Part shown: positions 1 to 6,594 of the stretch, piece after piece
Numbering within the stretch: the stretch's first letter is position 1
Layout: each line of letters opens with the position of its first letter
Source of the DNA: Cytophagales bacterium
GTDB taxonomy: Bacteria; Bacteroidota; Bacteroidia; Cytophagales; JAAEPT01
DNA: 8,690 nucleotides
NCBI GenBank assembly: GCA_011524675.1
Contig: WTJX01000591.1
Location: forward strand, 1 to 8,690
Reading direction: 5' to 3'
Program-made: the position numbers and the translations under genes
The notes under the pieces: model-generated
Database searches by the model: none
What the model was told of the DNA's origin: nothing
Seen by the model: the letters and a program-made list of their open reading frames with translations, nothing else

Positions 1-819
1 AAACTAGAAGAATATACTAATGAGCATATTTTACATAGTATTGCAATCTCAGAAATGGAAAATGCAAGACTTCTATATAGGTTTGAAAATTTAAAAAGAG
101 AAAATTACGATCCTGACTATTTAGATACATCTCCTTTCCACCAAGGACGAATCAATATCTCGCATGATATTCTAAAACGCGGAAAAAACCTACAACAAGT
201 CATTCTTGATACGTTATCACTAAGAGAAGATAAAATAAACTTACTAAATAAGCATTATGACTATTTAGATTCACTTTGTTTTGATTCTTCTTCATTTGTC
301 AATCGGTATTATCATGACCAATTAAGTTACTTAGAAAGCCTTATTCATAATTCAAAAAAATGTTCGGATGTATTTCTTGATGAGCTAACAAACGATCAAA
401 AGATAGAAAACAGGGTTTTTTGCCTGATCCTTTATCATCTAAGGAATTTAGATAAAAGAATCCTTACTTTTATACTGAGTGATGGTCCAGATTGTAGCTT
501 TAGCATAACATGGAAATTAAGGCTTTTTTGTTCTGCCGATAGCATAGACATAGGTGAAACTGCCGAGCTATTGCTTGTTCCAGAATCACAAGAAACAATA
601 CAGGCATTTCACTATGACTACGAAATCTCTTCTGTTACCAATGGAGGAAAAGAAATCTCTTTTGATACATCTCGCTTAGGAAACAACCTACTTATCAGAT
701 GTAAAGCCGACAAAAAAGGAAAACTAACCGTCAACGGAAAATCAACACTGAAAAGTGATTTTACTAACGCTGAAAAATATTTGACTGTAAATTTTGAAAA
801 AGAAATTACAGTGAAGTGA
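1..819 (+). CDS. Partial protein (5' end outside window), possible GldM-like helical + beta domain
   Basis: The frame is open from base 1 to the TGA at 817-819, giving 272 codons. The first in-frame ATG (base 55) lies inside a helix-like stretch, so I treat the gene as 5'-truncated by the window and not as starting there. The first ~155 residues look helical and charged, with few glycines. From about residue 160 on, a beta-rich segment contains SADSIDIGETAELLLVPES, then NGGKEISF and KKGKLTVNGKS. A long helical domain ending in an 'LxxLxNxDxR' helix, followed by a beta domain opening with '(S)xxxGExxxAxxxL', is how the periplasmic part of GldM (gliding / type IX secretion) begins. The protein stops after this first beta domain, so it would be a short relative and not GldM itself. 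That it is a gene is fairly sure; the GldM relation is by motif memory only. No neighbour supports it. Confidence 0.72.
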   Translation, partial: KLEEYTNEHILHSIAISEMENARLLYRFENLKRENYDPDYLDTSPFHQGRINISHDILKRGKNLQQVILDTLSLREDKINLLNKHYDYLDSLCFDSSSFVNRYYHDQLSYLESLIHNSKKCSDVFLDELTNDQKIENRVFCLILYHLRNLDKRILTFILSDGPDCSFSITWKLRLFCSADSIDIGETAELLLVPESQETIQAFHYDYEISSVTNGGKEISFDTSRLGNNLLIRCKADKKGKLTVNGKSTLKSDFTNAEKYLTVNFEKEITVK

Positions 820-875
820 TTTAAACTTTTTTGCTTGATTGAAGGATGATTTTATTTGTATAGTCCTAGCTAGGG

Positions 876-933
876 AGTTAAAAATAGACTTGTTTTATGT
901 TAGTTCTACTTTACGAAGTTAAAACTAAACTTG
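876..933 (+). repeat. Imperfect direct repeat pair (876-892 and 917-933)
   Basis: AGTTAAAAATAGACTTG at 876-892 and AGTTAAAACTAAACTTG at 917-933 match at 15 of 17 positions and lie 41 bases apart. Both are followed by a T-run, then ATG and GTTAG. The second copy lies inside the left arm of the nested inverted-repeat element, so the pair may record a local duplication at its edge. Confidence 0.5.
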
Positions 934-1049
934 ATTTTTTATGCGTTAGGGATAGAAGCGGCATCCTTTTTTGCCTCTCAAAAGGCAAAAAAGATACAGC
1001 GGATAGCCCGACCCGAAGGGAAACGCCCTAACATTGTAAAGTAGAATTA
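901..1049. repeat. Nested inverted-repeat element, possible dispersed repeat or structured RNA
   Basis: Several stems are stacked inside each other. The outer stem is TAGTTCTACTTTAC (901-914) with 1036-1049: 11 perfect pairs, a G-T wobble and two more pairs. The middle stem is GTTAGGG (945-951) with CCCTAAC (1026-1032). The central stem is CTTTTTTGCCT (966-976) with AGGCAAAAAAG (983-993) around a 6-nt loop. A small CCC-GAA-GGG hairpin sits at 1012-1020. Beside the central hairpin the same two words appear in swapped order: GATAG then AGCGG on the left (951-961), AGCGG running into GATAG on the right (998-1006). From memory, similar boxes recur between genes in Bacteroidota, which would fit a dispersed repeat or a structured RNA; I cannot confirm this here. 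The strand is undetermined. Confidence 0.6.
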
Positions 1050-1066
1050 CAAGCCATAAACTACAG

Positions 1067-1082
1067 TTTCAAAATTTTGAAA
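1067..1082. repeat. 16-bp perfect palindrome
   Basis: TTTCAAAATTTTGAAA reads identically on both strands. With no loop it would more naturally be a binding site for a dimeric protein than an RNA hairpin. In so A/T-rich a region it may also be chance. It lies about 140 bases upstream of the BatA-type gene. Confidence 0.35.
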
Positions 1083-1137
1083 GCCTTCTATTATTTATTT
1101 TGCCTTTTATCTAATATCTTGACGTTTAGAAATCTTA

Positions 1138-1180
1138 TGAACTCAAAACTGGTTTTGAGAAAATGACTATTTTGAGTTCA
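1138..1180 (+). promoter_or_regulatory. Two mutually exclusive hairpins in the BatA operon leader
   Basis: CTCAAAA (1142-1148) can pair with TTTTGAG at 1153-1159, forming a short hairpin with loop CTGG. The same bases, extended to TGAACTCAAAA (1138-1148), can instead pair perfectly with TTTTGAGTTCA (1170-1180) as an 11-bp stem. The two folds exclude each other, as in attenuator-type leaders. The second stem ends 44 bases before the ATG of the first operon gene. Neither stem is followed by a T-run, so a terminator role is not supported. A DNA-level operator with three half-sites is an alternative reading. Confidence 0.4.
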
Positions 1181-1224
1181 CGCTGGTATATCCAAACATA
1201 CTCACACAAATTCAATACTAATTT

Positions 1225-3189
1225 ATGTCATTTTTATACCCTTCCTTTCTATGGGCACTCTTTGCACTTTCTATTCCTATCATTATCCACCTCTTAAATC
1301 TGCAAAGAAGCGTAAAACTAGACTTCTCTTCACTTGAATTTCTTCAAGCAGCAAAAAAAGAAACCTCTTCTAAGCAAAAGTTAAAACATTGGCTTATACT
1401 ATTGGCAAGGTGTCTATTTGTAGCCATGTTGGTACTTGCTTTTGCACAACCTTTTTTCTCTTCCGCTTCCAAAAAAGATAATATAGCGAAGCTAGGTGTC
1501 TATATAGATAATTCTTTGAGTATGGAAAACCAACCGTATTCAGAAATCACTGCCTTGGACGAAGCCAAACAATTAGCGATAGAATGGATAGAAAGTCAAA
1601 CCGCAGCCGATGGCTTTCATTTGGTGTCTAATAACTTTGCCCAGACCTACCAATCACGAAAAAAAGCAATAGAAAAGATAAGCCAACTAGACTTAACAAC
1701 GCAGACACTTACATTTTCGGAGATAAGAAAGAAATTAGATGTCTATCCCAATCATCAAAAAATGATTTTGATTTCTGACTTTCAGAAAAAAGATTTCCAA
1801 GATATCAATGAGCTAAAGAAAGACACCAACAACTTGATAGAACTCCTTAGCCTCAACCAAGGAGAAGAAGCTAATCTATTTATTGACTCGGTATGGGTAG
1901 AAAAGGCTAACCAAAAGGTACAGCAGACAAAAGTAGCTGTGCGCATCGGTTCACATGGAAAGCAAGAAAGCGAAAAGGTAAGTGTAAAATTATATTTAAA
2001 TGAACTATTGGTAGGGACAGGGCTAGCAGAAGTAAATCCTACCTCAGGGGCAGTAGTCAACTTTGACGTAAGCTCTATTACCGAAGATGCTGTTGGCTAT
2101 GTCGCTATAGAAGACTACCCTATCACATTTGACAATAAACTATACCTTAAGTTTCAAACGGCAAGCAAGCAAGACCTCATCATCATAGACGAAGACAAAA
2201 ACAGCTTCTTACATACCATTTACGATGACAGTAGCTTGTTTCGCGTACATAGGTTGACTAAACCACCTATCCCAGAGCATCTCAAAGAAAAAAATGCCTT
2301 TATCGTATATAGGGGAGATGCAGCAGATGCTATGAGCCTAAAAGAAGAAATAGCCCAAGGGAGCAATATGATCTTTATTCCTCAAGACGAAAAAGAATTA
2401 GCTCAAAAGCTAAATCAACACTTTGGCTTACAAACCAATGAGGGTACAATCCAAGAGCCTCAAACACTAGTACTATCGGATCAGAACAATCCTTTTTTCA
2501 AGCAAGTATTTGAGAAAAAACAAGAAAGGATCAATATGCCTACTGCAAAGCAGTTCATTCAAACCACAGTCAATACAGCACTCATACAGTATCCAGACGG
2601 TACACCTTTTTTATTTTCTAAAACATATGGACAAGGAAAAATATATTTGTTTACAAGCCCTATAGATGATGAGTATAGTAGCTTTCATCAACATGCGCTA
2701 TGTATCCCCTTCTTTTATCAATTAGCCTTATCATCAGGCACTTTTGACCAGCCTATGTACTACCGTTCGGCCCAAGAAAGCATAAATTTCTCTTTGCAAA
2801 ACTATGCAGCGACAGAAGCAGTACACCTTTCTAGTATTGATTATGATGTCATTCCTAGCCAATCAGTACGCAATAAAAAGGTAATATTGGATTTGCCCAA
2901 AGACATTTGGATGGGTGATTATACGTTGAGCATAGGGGATAAAAAGATAGAGCAGCTAGCAGTAAATTACCCCAAGGAAGAGTCAAAGACATCTTATTAC
3001 AGTCAAGACGATTTGAAAAAAATATTCTCCAGTAATGAGAATATAACTGTTTTTGGAGAATCATCCATGAACGATGAACTGCTAAGTAGAAAATTATCAG
3101 GATCAAGCGTTCCCTTGTGGAAATATTGTGTAGCTTTGTCCCTGCTGTTTTTGGTAATTGAAATATGTCTAATTCGGTTTCTTACATGA
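1225..3189 (+). CDS. BatA-type membrane protein with VWA-like domain
   Basis: This is a 654-residue membrane protein of the BatA N-terminal domain family. The N-terminus has the classic pattern: a first transmembrane helix (about residues 5-24, with PSFLWAL and IPIIIHLLN), the linker with 'LDFSSLEFL', and a second helix (about 55-78) ending AFAQPFF. A VWA-like domain follows, with an intact DxSxS metal site at D95, S97 and S99. The middle, with GQGKIYLFTSP, resembles the ligand-binding or amidotransferase-like segments of such proteins. A third helix lies near residues 630-652, so the bulk should sit outside the cytoplasm. Bat proteins in Bacteroides were linked to aerotolerance, but single BatA-domain proteins like this one have no settled function. 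It is the first gene of a four-gene operon and its TGA overlaps the next start as ATGA. The start follows an A/T-rich leader with no Shine-Dalgarno site. Confidence 0.9.
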   Translation: MSFLYPSFLWALFALSIPIIIHLLNLQRSVKLDFSSLEFLQAAKKETSSKQKLKHWLILLARCLFVAMLVLAFAQPFFSSASKKDNIAKLGVYIDNSLSMENQPYSEITALDEAKQLAIEWIESQTAADGFHLVSNNFAQTYQSRKKAIEKISQLDLTTQTLTFSEIRKKLDVYPNHQKMILISDFQKKDFQDINELKKDTNNLIELLSLNQGEEANLFIDSVWVEKANQKVQQTKVAVRIGSHGKQESEKVSVKLYLNELLVGTGLAEVNPTSGAVVNFDVSSITEDAVGYVAIEDYPITFDNKLYLKFQTASKQDLIIIDEDKNSFLHTIYDDSSLFRVHRLTKPPIPEHLKEKNAFIVYRGDAADAMSLKEEIAQGSNMIFIPQDEKELAQKLNQHFGLQTNEGTIQEPQTLVLSDQNNPFFKQVFEKKQERINMPTAKQFIQTTVNTALIQYPDGTPFLFSKTYGQGKIYLFTSPIDDEYSSFHQHALCIPFFYQLALSSGTFDQPMYYRSAQESINFSLQNYAATEAVHLSSIDYDVIPSQSVRNKKVILDLPKDIWMGDYTLSIGDKKIEQLAVNYPKEESKTSYYSQDDLKKIFSSNENITVFGESSMNDELLSRKLSGSSVPLWKYCVALSLLFLVIEICLIRFLT

Positions 3190-4451
3190 GTTTACTGCTC
3201 CGATCTGCCCTAATTGTTGACCCATCATCTCCCTATCATGGAGAGATAAAAAATGTATTGATTTCAAATGGAAAGATAGATTCCATTTCTGACGCTGTTC
3301 CAGATGCTGATGAGGTGGTTCATTCTGAAAAGATGATCCTTACACCTGGCTGGATGGATTTTCGCGCTTTCTTGGGTGAACCAGGTTTTGAGCATATAGA
3401 GACACTAGAGAGTGGTACTAATGCCGCAGCCGCTGGAGGCTTTACTGCTTTGGGCAGTATGCCCAATACTCAGCCTGTCATACAAAACAAAGAAACCATT
3501 CGTGCCCTCAAAAGTAATAATGAGCAGCGCGTTACCAGCTTATACCCCATAGGCGCACTCACCAAAGATACCGAAGGAAAGGAGCTCACGGAAATACTGG
3601 ACTTAACCACTGTAGGAACAAAAGTTTTTGGAGATGGCTATAAAACCATTGCTAACCCTACAGTTTTAGTCAAAGCATTACAGTACAACCAACTGGCAGA
3701 CAACCTAACGATAGATTTTCCATTAGACGAAAAACTTGCCGAAGGCTGTCAAGTACACGAAAGTAAGTACAGCACCATCAATGGACTCAAATCTACGCCC
3801 AGTTTTCACGAAACCATTAGAATCAACCGTGATATAGAAATCTTGCGCTATACTGGCGGAAGGCTTCATTTGTCCAATATCTCTACCAAAGAAGGGATCG
3901 CGCTTATCAGAGAGGCTAAGAAAGAAGGGCTTCAGCTCTCTTCTGATGTAGCTGTTTCTCACTTAGCTTTCAATGAAAGCAAACTCGCTTACTTCGATAC
4001 CAACGCCAAAGTAAGCCCTCCCTTGCGAAGCATAGAAGACCAAGACGCACTATGGCAGGCAGTAGAAGACGGAACCATAGACGTGATCGCATCGAACCAC
4101 CTTCCATTGGACGAAGAGTGTAAAAAACTTGAGTTTGATCTTGCAGACTTTGGAATGAACACCCTAGAAACAGTGCTGCCTATGTTATTGCAAGCACAAA
4201 AGAAATTCTCGTGGGATAGCCTGTACAGCACATTGGTAGAGAAGCCTAGAAAACTAGCAGGCATACAAGTACCAAGCATCAAAGAAGGCGAACAGGCTAA
4301 CCTTACCGCTTTTGACCCTACAAAAAAATGGAAATACAACGCCAGTACTTCTTTTTCCTTGTCAAAAAACTCTCCCCTCTATGGGCAGGAAGTGCAAGGC
4401 AAAGTATTGGCAACCGTCAAAGATAAAAACAAGTATATAGCAGATGTTTAA
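3186..4451 (+). CDS. Dihydroorotase-like protein, probably catalytically inactive
   Basis: This 421-residue protein has the fold signature of type I dihydroorotase along its whole length: an N-terminal beta domain (GKIDSI), GTNAAAAGGFTALGSMPNTQP, TGGRLHLSNIST, KVSPPLR, and a C-terminal SPLYGQEVQGKVLATV. I prefer the ATG at 3186 over one 21 bases upstream: it makes an ATGA overlap with the preceding stop and gives the usual short start before 'AxIVDP'. The catalytic residues are not conserved. The DxHxHxR motif is D58-F59-R60-A61-F62-L63-G64, so both histidines and the substrate-binding arginine are gone. The HxxH-[IV]-S-T histidine is N231, and the TDHAPH aspartate is N304 (SNHLPL). The zinc enzyme of pyrimidine synthesis therefore should not work here. 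Non-catalytic dihydroorotase homologues are known, for example as structural partners of aspartate transcarbamoylase. In this envelope-type operon its role is open. Confidence 0.92.
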   Translation: MSLLLRSALIVDPSSPYHGEIKNVLISNGKIDSISDAVPDADEVVHSEKMILTPGWMDFRAFLGEPGFEHIETLESGTNAAAAGGFTALGSMPNTQPVIQNKETIRALKSNNEQRVTSLYPIGALTKDTEGKELTEILDLTTVGTKVFGDGYKTIANPTVLVKALQYNQLADNLTIDFPLDEKLAEGCQVHESKYSTINGLKSTPSFHETIRINRDIEILRYTGGRLHLSNISTKEGIALIREAKKEGLQLSSDVAVSHLAFNESKLAYFDTNAKVSPPLRSIEDQDALWQAVEDGTIDVIASNHLPLDEECKKLEFDLADFGMNTLETVLPMLLQAQKKFSWDSLYSTLVEKPRKLAGIQVPSIKEGEQANLTAFDPTKKWKYNASTSFSLSKNSPLYGQEVQGKVLATVKDKNKYIADV

Positions 4452-4956
4452 AAAATATTTTTTTGATTTAAGCCTCAAAATAGGCATAGCAGGAGCTATT
4501 GGTCAATGTCTTTATTTCTTTGTGTTTTACATGATGGATTCACCCGCATGTGATCAAGTATATCTTTTTGACTTTTGGATACCTTCCATCTTCATTGCGC
4601 TCATCCTTAAGTTTTTTAGAGACAAGCTCAATAATGGTGCACTCCGCTTTTGGCAAGGACTCACACTAGGTATTCAGGTATTGTTTTGGTGCTGTCTATT
4701 GTCCTCCATCATCTTGTTTGTTTATGTTACCTTCATAGACTTTTCTTTTTTTGAGCAATGCATGGACACCTTTTTAGCATCTCACCTCGCTAACAAAGAA
4801 GAGTTCATCAAACAGCTCAATGCAGAAAGTTACGCCAAGACTACGGAAGAAATTAAAAATATTACTGTGTTGTCTTTGGTTATACAGAAGTTTATATTAA
4901 ATTTTTTCTCTAACTTAGTAACCATCATATTTTTTTCCGTTTTATTTAGAAGATAA
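4444..4956 (+). CDS. DUF4199 family integral membrane protein
   Basis: This 170-residue protein has four predicted membrane helices, at about residues 12-31, 43-58, 74-99 and 144-167. A charged soluble segment between helices 3 and 4 (about 105-140) is rich in Glu, Lys and Asn. The 'DKLNNGALRFWQGLTLG' stretch entering helix 3 is typical of DUF4199, a Bacteroidota family of unknown function that I recall often sitting beside family 2 glycosyltransferases. Its ATG overlaps the end of the dihydroorotase-like gene by 8 bases, and the next gene starts immediately after its TAA. Expression is therefore almost certainly coupled. A role in assisting the adjacent lipid-linked glycosyltransferase is plausible but inferred only from position. 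Confidence 0.85.
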   Translation: MFKKYFFDLSLKIGIAGAIGQCLYFFVFYMMDSPACDQVYLFDFWIPSIFIALILKFFRDKLNNGALRFWQGLTLGIQVLFWCCLLSSIILFVYVTFIDFSFFEQCMDTFLASHLANKEEFIKQLNAESYAKTTEEIKNITVLSLVIQKFILNFFSNLVTIIFFSVLFRR

Positions 4957-5913
4957 ATGCTTGATATTAGTGTCATAGTTCCTGCTTTCAATGAAGATGA
5001 GTCCATCCCAGAGCTTGCTTCTTGGATAGAGAAAGTAATGAGAGAAAACAACTTCTCTTATGAAGTTTTGTTTATCGACGATGGTTCTACAGACAATACG
5101 TGGGAAGTCATAGAACAACTCCATTCAAAGAACAATGATATTAAAGGCATTAAGTTTCAGCGAAACTATGGCAAATCTGCTGCGCTCAATACAGGTTTTC
5201 AAGCGGCAAAAGGAGAAGTAGTCATCACGATGGATGCAGACCTCCAAGACAGCCCCGACGAAATACCGGAGCTATATAAAATGATAAAAAGCGATGGCTA
5301 CGATTTGGTTTCTGGCTGGAAGAAAAAAAGATACGACCCTATCTCAAAAACCATCCCTTCAAAGTTTTTTAACTTCGTTACCAGCATCATGTCAGGTATA
5401 AGACTGCATGATTTTAATTGCGGTCTCAAAGCTTATAATTACAAACTTGTAAAAAGCATAGAAGTATATGGAGAGATGCACAGGTACATCCCTGTTATCG
5501 CTAAGAGGAGTGGGTTTAAAAAAATTACCGAAAAGGTAGTCATTCATAGAGAACGAAAATATGGCGTTTCAAAGTTTGGTTTAGAGCGTTTTATCTTCGG
5601 CTTTTTAGATTTGATGTCTATCACCTTTGTGTCCCGTTTCAAAAAGAAGCCCATGCACTTCTTTGGATCCTTAGGCTCTATCTTTAGCTTTTTTGCGATC
5701 GTTTCTTTTTTGAAGCTTAGTTGGAATATCATTTACTCCAAATGGTTCATGAACGAAAAAATACAAAGAGAACTGACAGACCAACCTTTGTTTTTTGTAA
5801 CCTTGACACTACTCATCATAGGCACTCAGCTATTCCTTGCTGGCTTTGTAGGTGAAATGGTTTCTCTTAACAATCCTAATAGGAATGACTATTTGATAGA
5901 AAAAGAACTCTAA
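4957..5913 (+). CDS. Family 2 glycosyltransferase, polyprenyl-phosphate (DPM1/GtrB) type
   Basis: This 318-residue GT-A enzyme should transfer a sugar from a nucleotide donor to a polyprenyl phosphate on the cytoplasmic face of the inner membrane. The N-terminal VIVPAFNEDES is the nucleotide-binding strand. DDGSTD (41-46) and DADLQD (93-98) are the donor and metal-binding motifs. NYGKSAALNTGF and the 'HRERKYGVSKFG' block (about residues 196-207) are characteristic of DPM1/GtrB-like enzymes. Two membrane helices follow (about 228-252 and 278-299), as in GtrB, ending in a short charged tail. The length is normal and all key motifs are intact. The ATG directly follows the stop of the DUF4199 gene, and this is the last gene of the operon. 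The donor sugar and final acceptor cannot be read from the sequence. Confidence 0.93.
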   Translation: MLDISVIVPAFNEDESIPELASWIEKVMRENNFSYEVLFIDDGSTDNTWEVIEQLHSKNNDIKGIKFQRNYGKSAALNTGFQAAKGEVVITMDADLQDSPDEIPELYKMIKSDGYDLVSGWKKKRYDPISKTIPSKFFNFVTSIMSGIRLHDFNCGLKAYNYKLVKSIEVYGEMHRYIPVIAKRSGFKKITEKVVIHRERKYGVSKFGLERFIFGFLDLMSITFVSRFKKKPMHFFGSLGSIFSFFAIVSFLKLSWNIIYSKWFMNEKIQRELTDQPLFFVTLTLLIIGTQLFLAGFVGEMVSLNNPNRNDYLIEKEL

Positions 5914-5917
5914 AACT

Positions 5918-5973
5918 AAGATTCTTAGCCTTTAAGATCTTTAGACTTTGAGATTCTTAGACTCTAAGACGTA
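5918..5973 (+). repeat. Octamer tandem repeat, about 7 degenerate units
   Basis: Read in steps of eight from 5918, the units follow a consensus close to NAGAYTYT (for example TAGACTTT at 5942-5949 and TAGACTCT at 5958-5965). AGA at unit positions 2-4 is kept in six of seven units. AGATTCTTAG recurs exactly 32 bases apart (5919-5928 and 5951-5960). The array starts five bases after the glycosyltransferase stop codon. Alternate units are partly complementary (CTAAG/CTTAG), so short hairpins are possible. Confidence 0.6.
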
Positions 5974-6144
5974 AGACAAAAGAAAGCCTTATTAACTATG
6001 ACGTGTTTTTGTTACTCACTAAGTATTTTTGGACGACTACTTAATTACCAGTGTGTTTCATTAAATCCAAAAATCACAGGGTTGAATCGTTAAGAAAATA
6101 GACATTAGCCTTTTTTTAGCGAAGAGACAGCTAGTGGGGAGCAA

Positions 6145-6175
6145 CAAATCACAAAATTTTGATTTTTGTGATTTG
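6145..6175. terminator. 12-bp stem hairpin, possible shared terminator
   Basis: CAAATCACAAAA (6145-6156) pairs perfectly with TTTTGTGATTTG (6164-6175) around a 7-nt loop. It is the strongest hairpin between the glycosyltransferase and ppnP, whose genes converge here, so it could stop transcription from both sides. There is no clean T-run on either side, only CTATTTGTATTTT on the + side. It lies 231 bases beyond the + strand stop codon. A terminator role is therefore plausible but not certain. Confidence 0.45.
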
Positions 6176-6180
6176 CTATT

Positions 6181-6212
6181 TGTATTTTCGTCATTCTGCA
6201 TTTTCGTCACTA
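6181..6212 (+). repeat. Tandem duplication of a 16-mer
   Basis: TGTATTTTCGTCATTC (6181-6196) is directly followed by TGCATTTTCGTCACTA (6197-6212), 13 of 16 identical with a perfect shared ATTTTCGTCA. It lies just beyond the hairpin and well downstream of ppnP. No function is evident. Confidence 0.45.
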
Positions 6213-6259
6213 CATATTGACTCTAGTGCACCTGACACACTGCTTAGTTGCAAAGCCTT

Positions 6260-6541
6260 CTAATAATAGCGGCACAAATAAGAAGTAGGTTCTTCTACCT
6301 TCACCTTAAATTTGTCGCCCTTGCTTACGTTGAAACTTGTTCCCTTATCAAAAATTTTCCATTCGGTTTCATTTTCAAATAAGATGGTAAGTTTACCTTC
6401 TACAACGGTCATTTCCTCATTTGAGCTAGTACCAAATTCATAATCTCCTTGAGCCATTACCCCAACGGTGTATTGACCACTTTCATTTTGGTAAGCGATA
6501 GATTTCACCTTCCCTTCAAAATATTCATTTACATCAAACAT
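6260..6541 (-). CDS. ppnP: Pyrimidine/purine nucleoside phosphorylase PpnP
   Basis: This 93-residue single-domain cupin matches Escherichia coli PpnP (formerly YaiE, DUF1255) in length and throughout its sequence: NEYFEGKVKSI at the start, VGVM and EEMTVVEG in the middle, and the hallmark C-terminus EEPTSYLCRYY. In E. coli the enzyme splits many purine and pyrimidine nucleosides with phosphate into base and ribose 1-phosphate, serving cytoplasmic nucleoside salvage. The start is fixed by the conserved N-terminal length, and a Bacteroidota-type -7 element lies 23 bases upstream. A 53-base gap separates it from the membrane-protein gene upstream on the same strand, so it probably has its own promoter. 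It converges on the BatA operon. The nearby dihydroorotase-like gene does not make this a pyrimidine locus. Confidence 0.95.
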   Translation of the reverse strand: MFDVNEYFEGKVKSIAYQNESGQYTVGVMAQGDYEFGTSSNEEMTVVEGKLTILFENETEWKIFDKGTSFNVSKGDKFKVKVEEPTSYLCRYY

Positions 6542-6564
6542 GACTGTATCTTTGTTTTATGCTA

Positions 6565-6572
6565 CAAAAGTA
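6565..6572 (-). promoter_or_regulatory. -7 promoter element of ppnP
   Basis: On the - strand the bases read TACTTTTG, an exact match to TAnnTTTG, the -7 element used by the primary sigma factor of Bacteroidota. The spacing to the ppnP ATG is 23 bases, leaving a short A-rich leader. The -33 side has only a T-run (roughly 15-21 bases upstream) in place of a clear TTG, so promoter strength cannot be judged. Confidence 0.6.
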
Positions 6573-6594
6573 GAAACAATGTTGAGAAAAAAAA

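Larger units (their letters stand above)
820..1224. other. Intergenic region rich in secondary structure
   Basis: These 405 bases hold no credible ORF. They contain a perfect 10-bp palindrome (CCTAGCTAGG, 865-874) and an imperfect direct repeat (876-892 versus 917-933, 15/17 identical). The nested inverted-repeat element at 901-1049 follows, then a perfect 16-bp palindrome (1067-1082) and two competing hairpins at 1138-1180 just before the BatA-type gene. I found no exact TAnnTTTG -7 element for the downstream operon, although near matches occur (TATCTTG at 1115-1121). Confidence 0.8.
5914..6259. other. Intergenic region between convergent genes
   Basis: This 346-base region holds no ORF worth calling. 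It contains an octamer repeat array (5918-5973), a 9-bp inverted repeat (6025-6033 with 6066-6074, wide spacing), a strong 12-bp stem hairpin (6145-6175) and a 16-nt tandem duplication (6181-6212). The remainder has no recognisable signal. Confidence 0.75.

Noticed and set aside
55..57. ATG at 55 as the start of the first gene
   Set aside because: The frame is open to base 1, with coding-like residues upstream and no leader or promoter signal before the ATG.
901..1049. The nested element as a second copy of the 8344-8494 mobile element
   Set aside because: Terminal sequences and internal stems share no similarity, and no exact flanking duplication was found around it.
1115..1121. TATCTTG as the -7 element for the BatA operon
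   Set aside because: It lacks one T of TAnnTTTG, and the nearest upstream TTTG is only about 12 bases away, too close for a -33 element.
1782..2060. Open frame on the - strand inside the BatA-type gene
   Set aside because: It has no recognisable domain and lies opposite a well-supported gene; it is a shadow of that frame. The same holds for the other - strand frames inside 1225-5913.
3165..3185. Upstream ATG for the dihydroorotase-like gene at 3165
   Set aside because: It would overlap the BatA-type gene by 25 bases and add seven residues not expected before the family's usual short N-terminus. The ATG at 3186 gives a neat ATGA overlap.
3186..6541. A pyrimidine metabolism cluster linking the dihydroorotase-like gene and ppnP
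   Set aside because: The dihydroorotase-like protein lacks its catalytic residues, and ppnP is on the opposite strand with its own promoter and 1.8 kb away.
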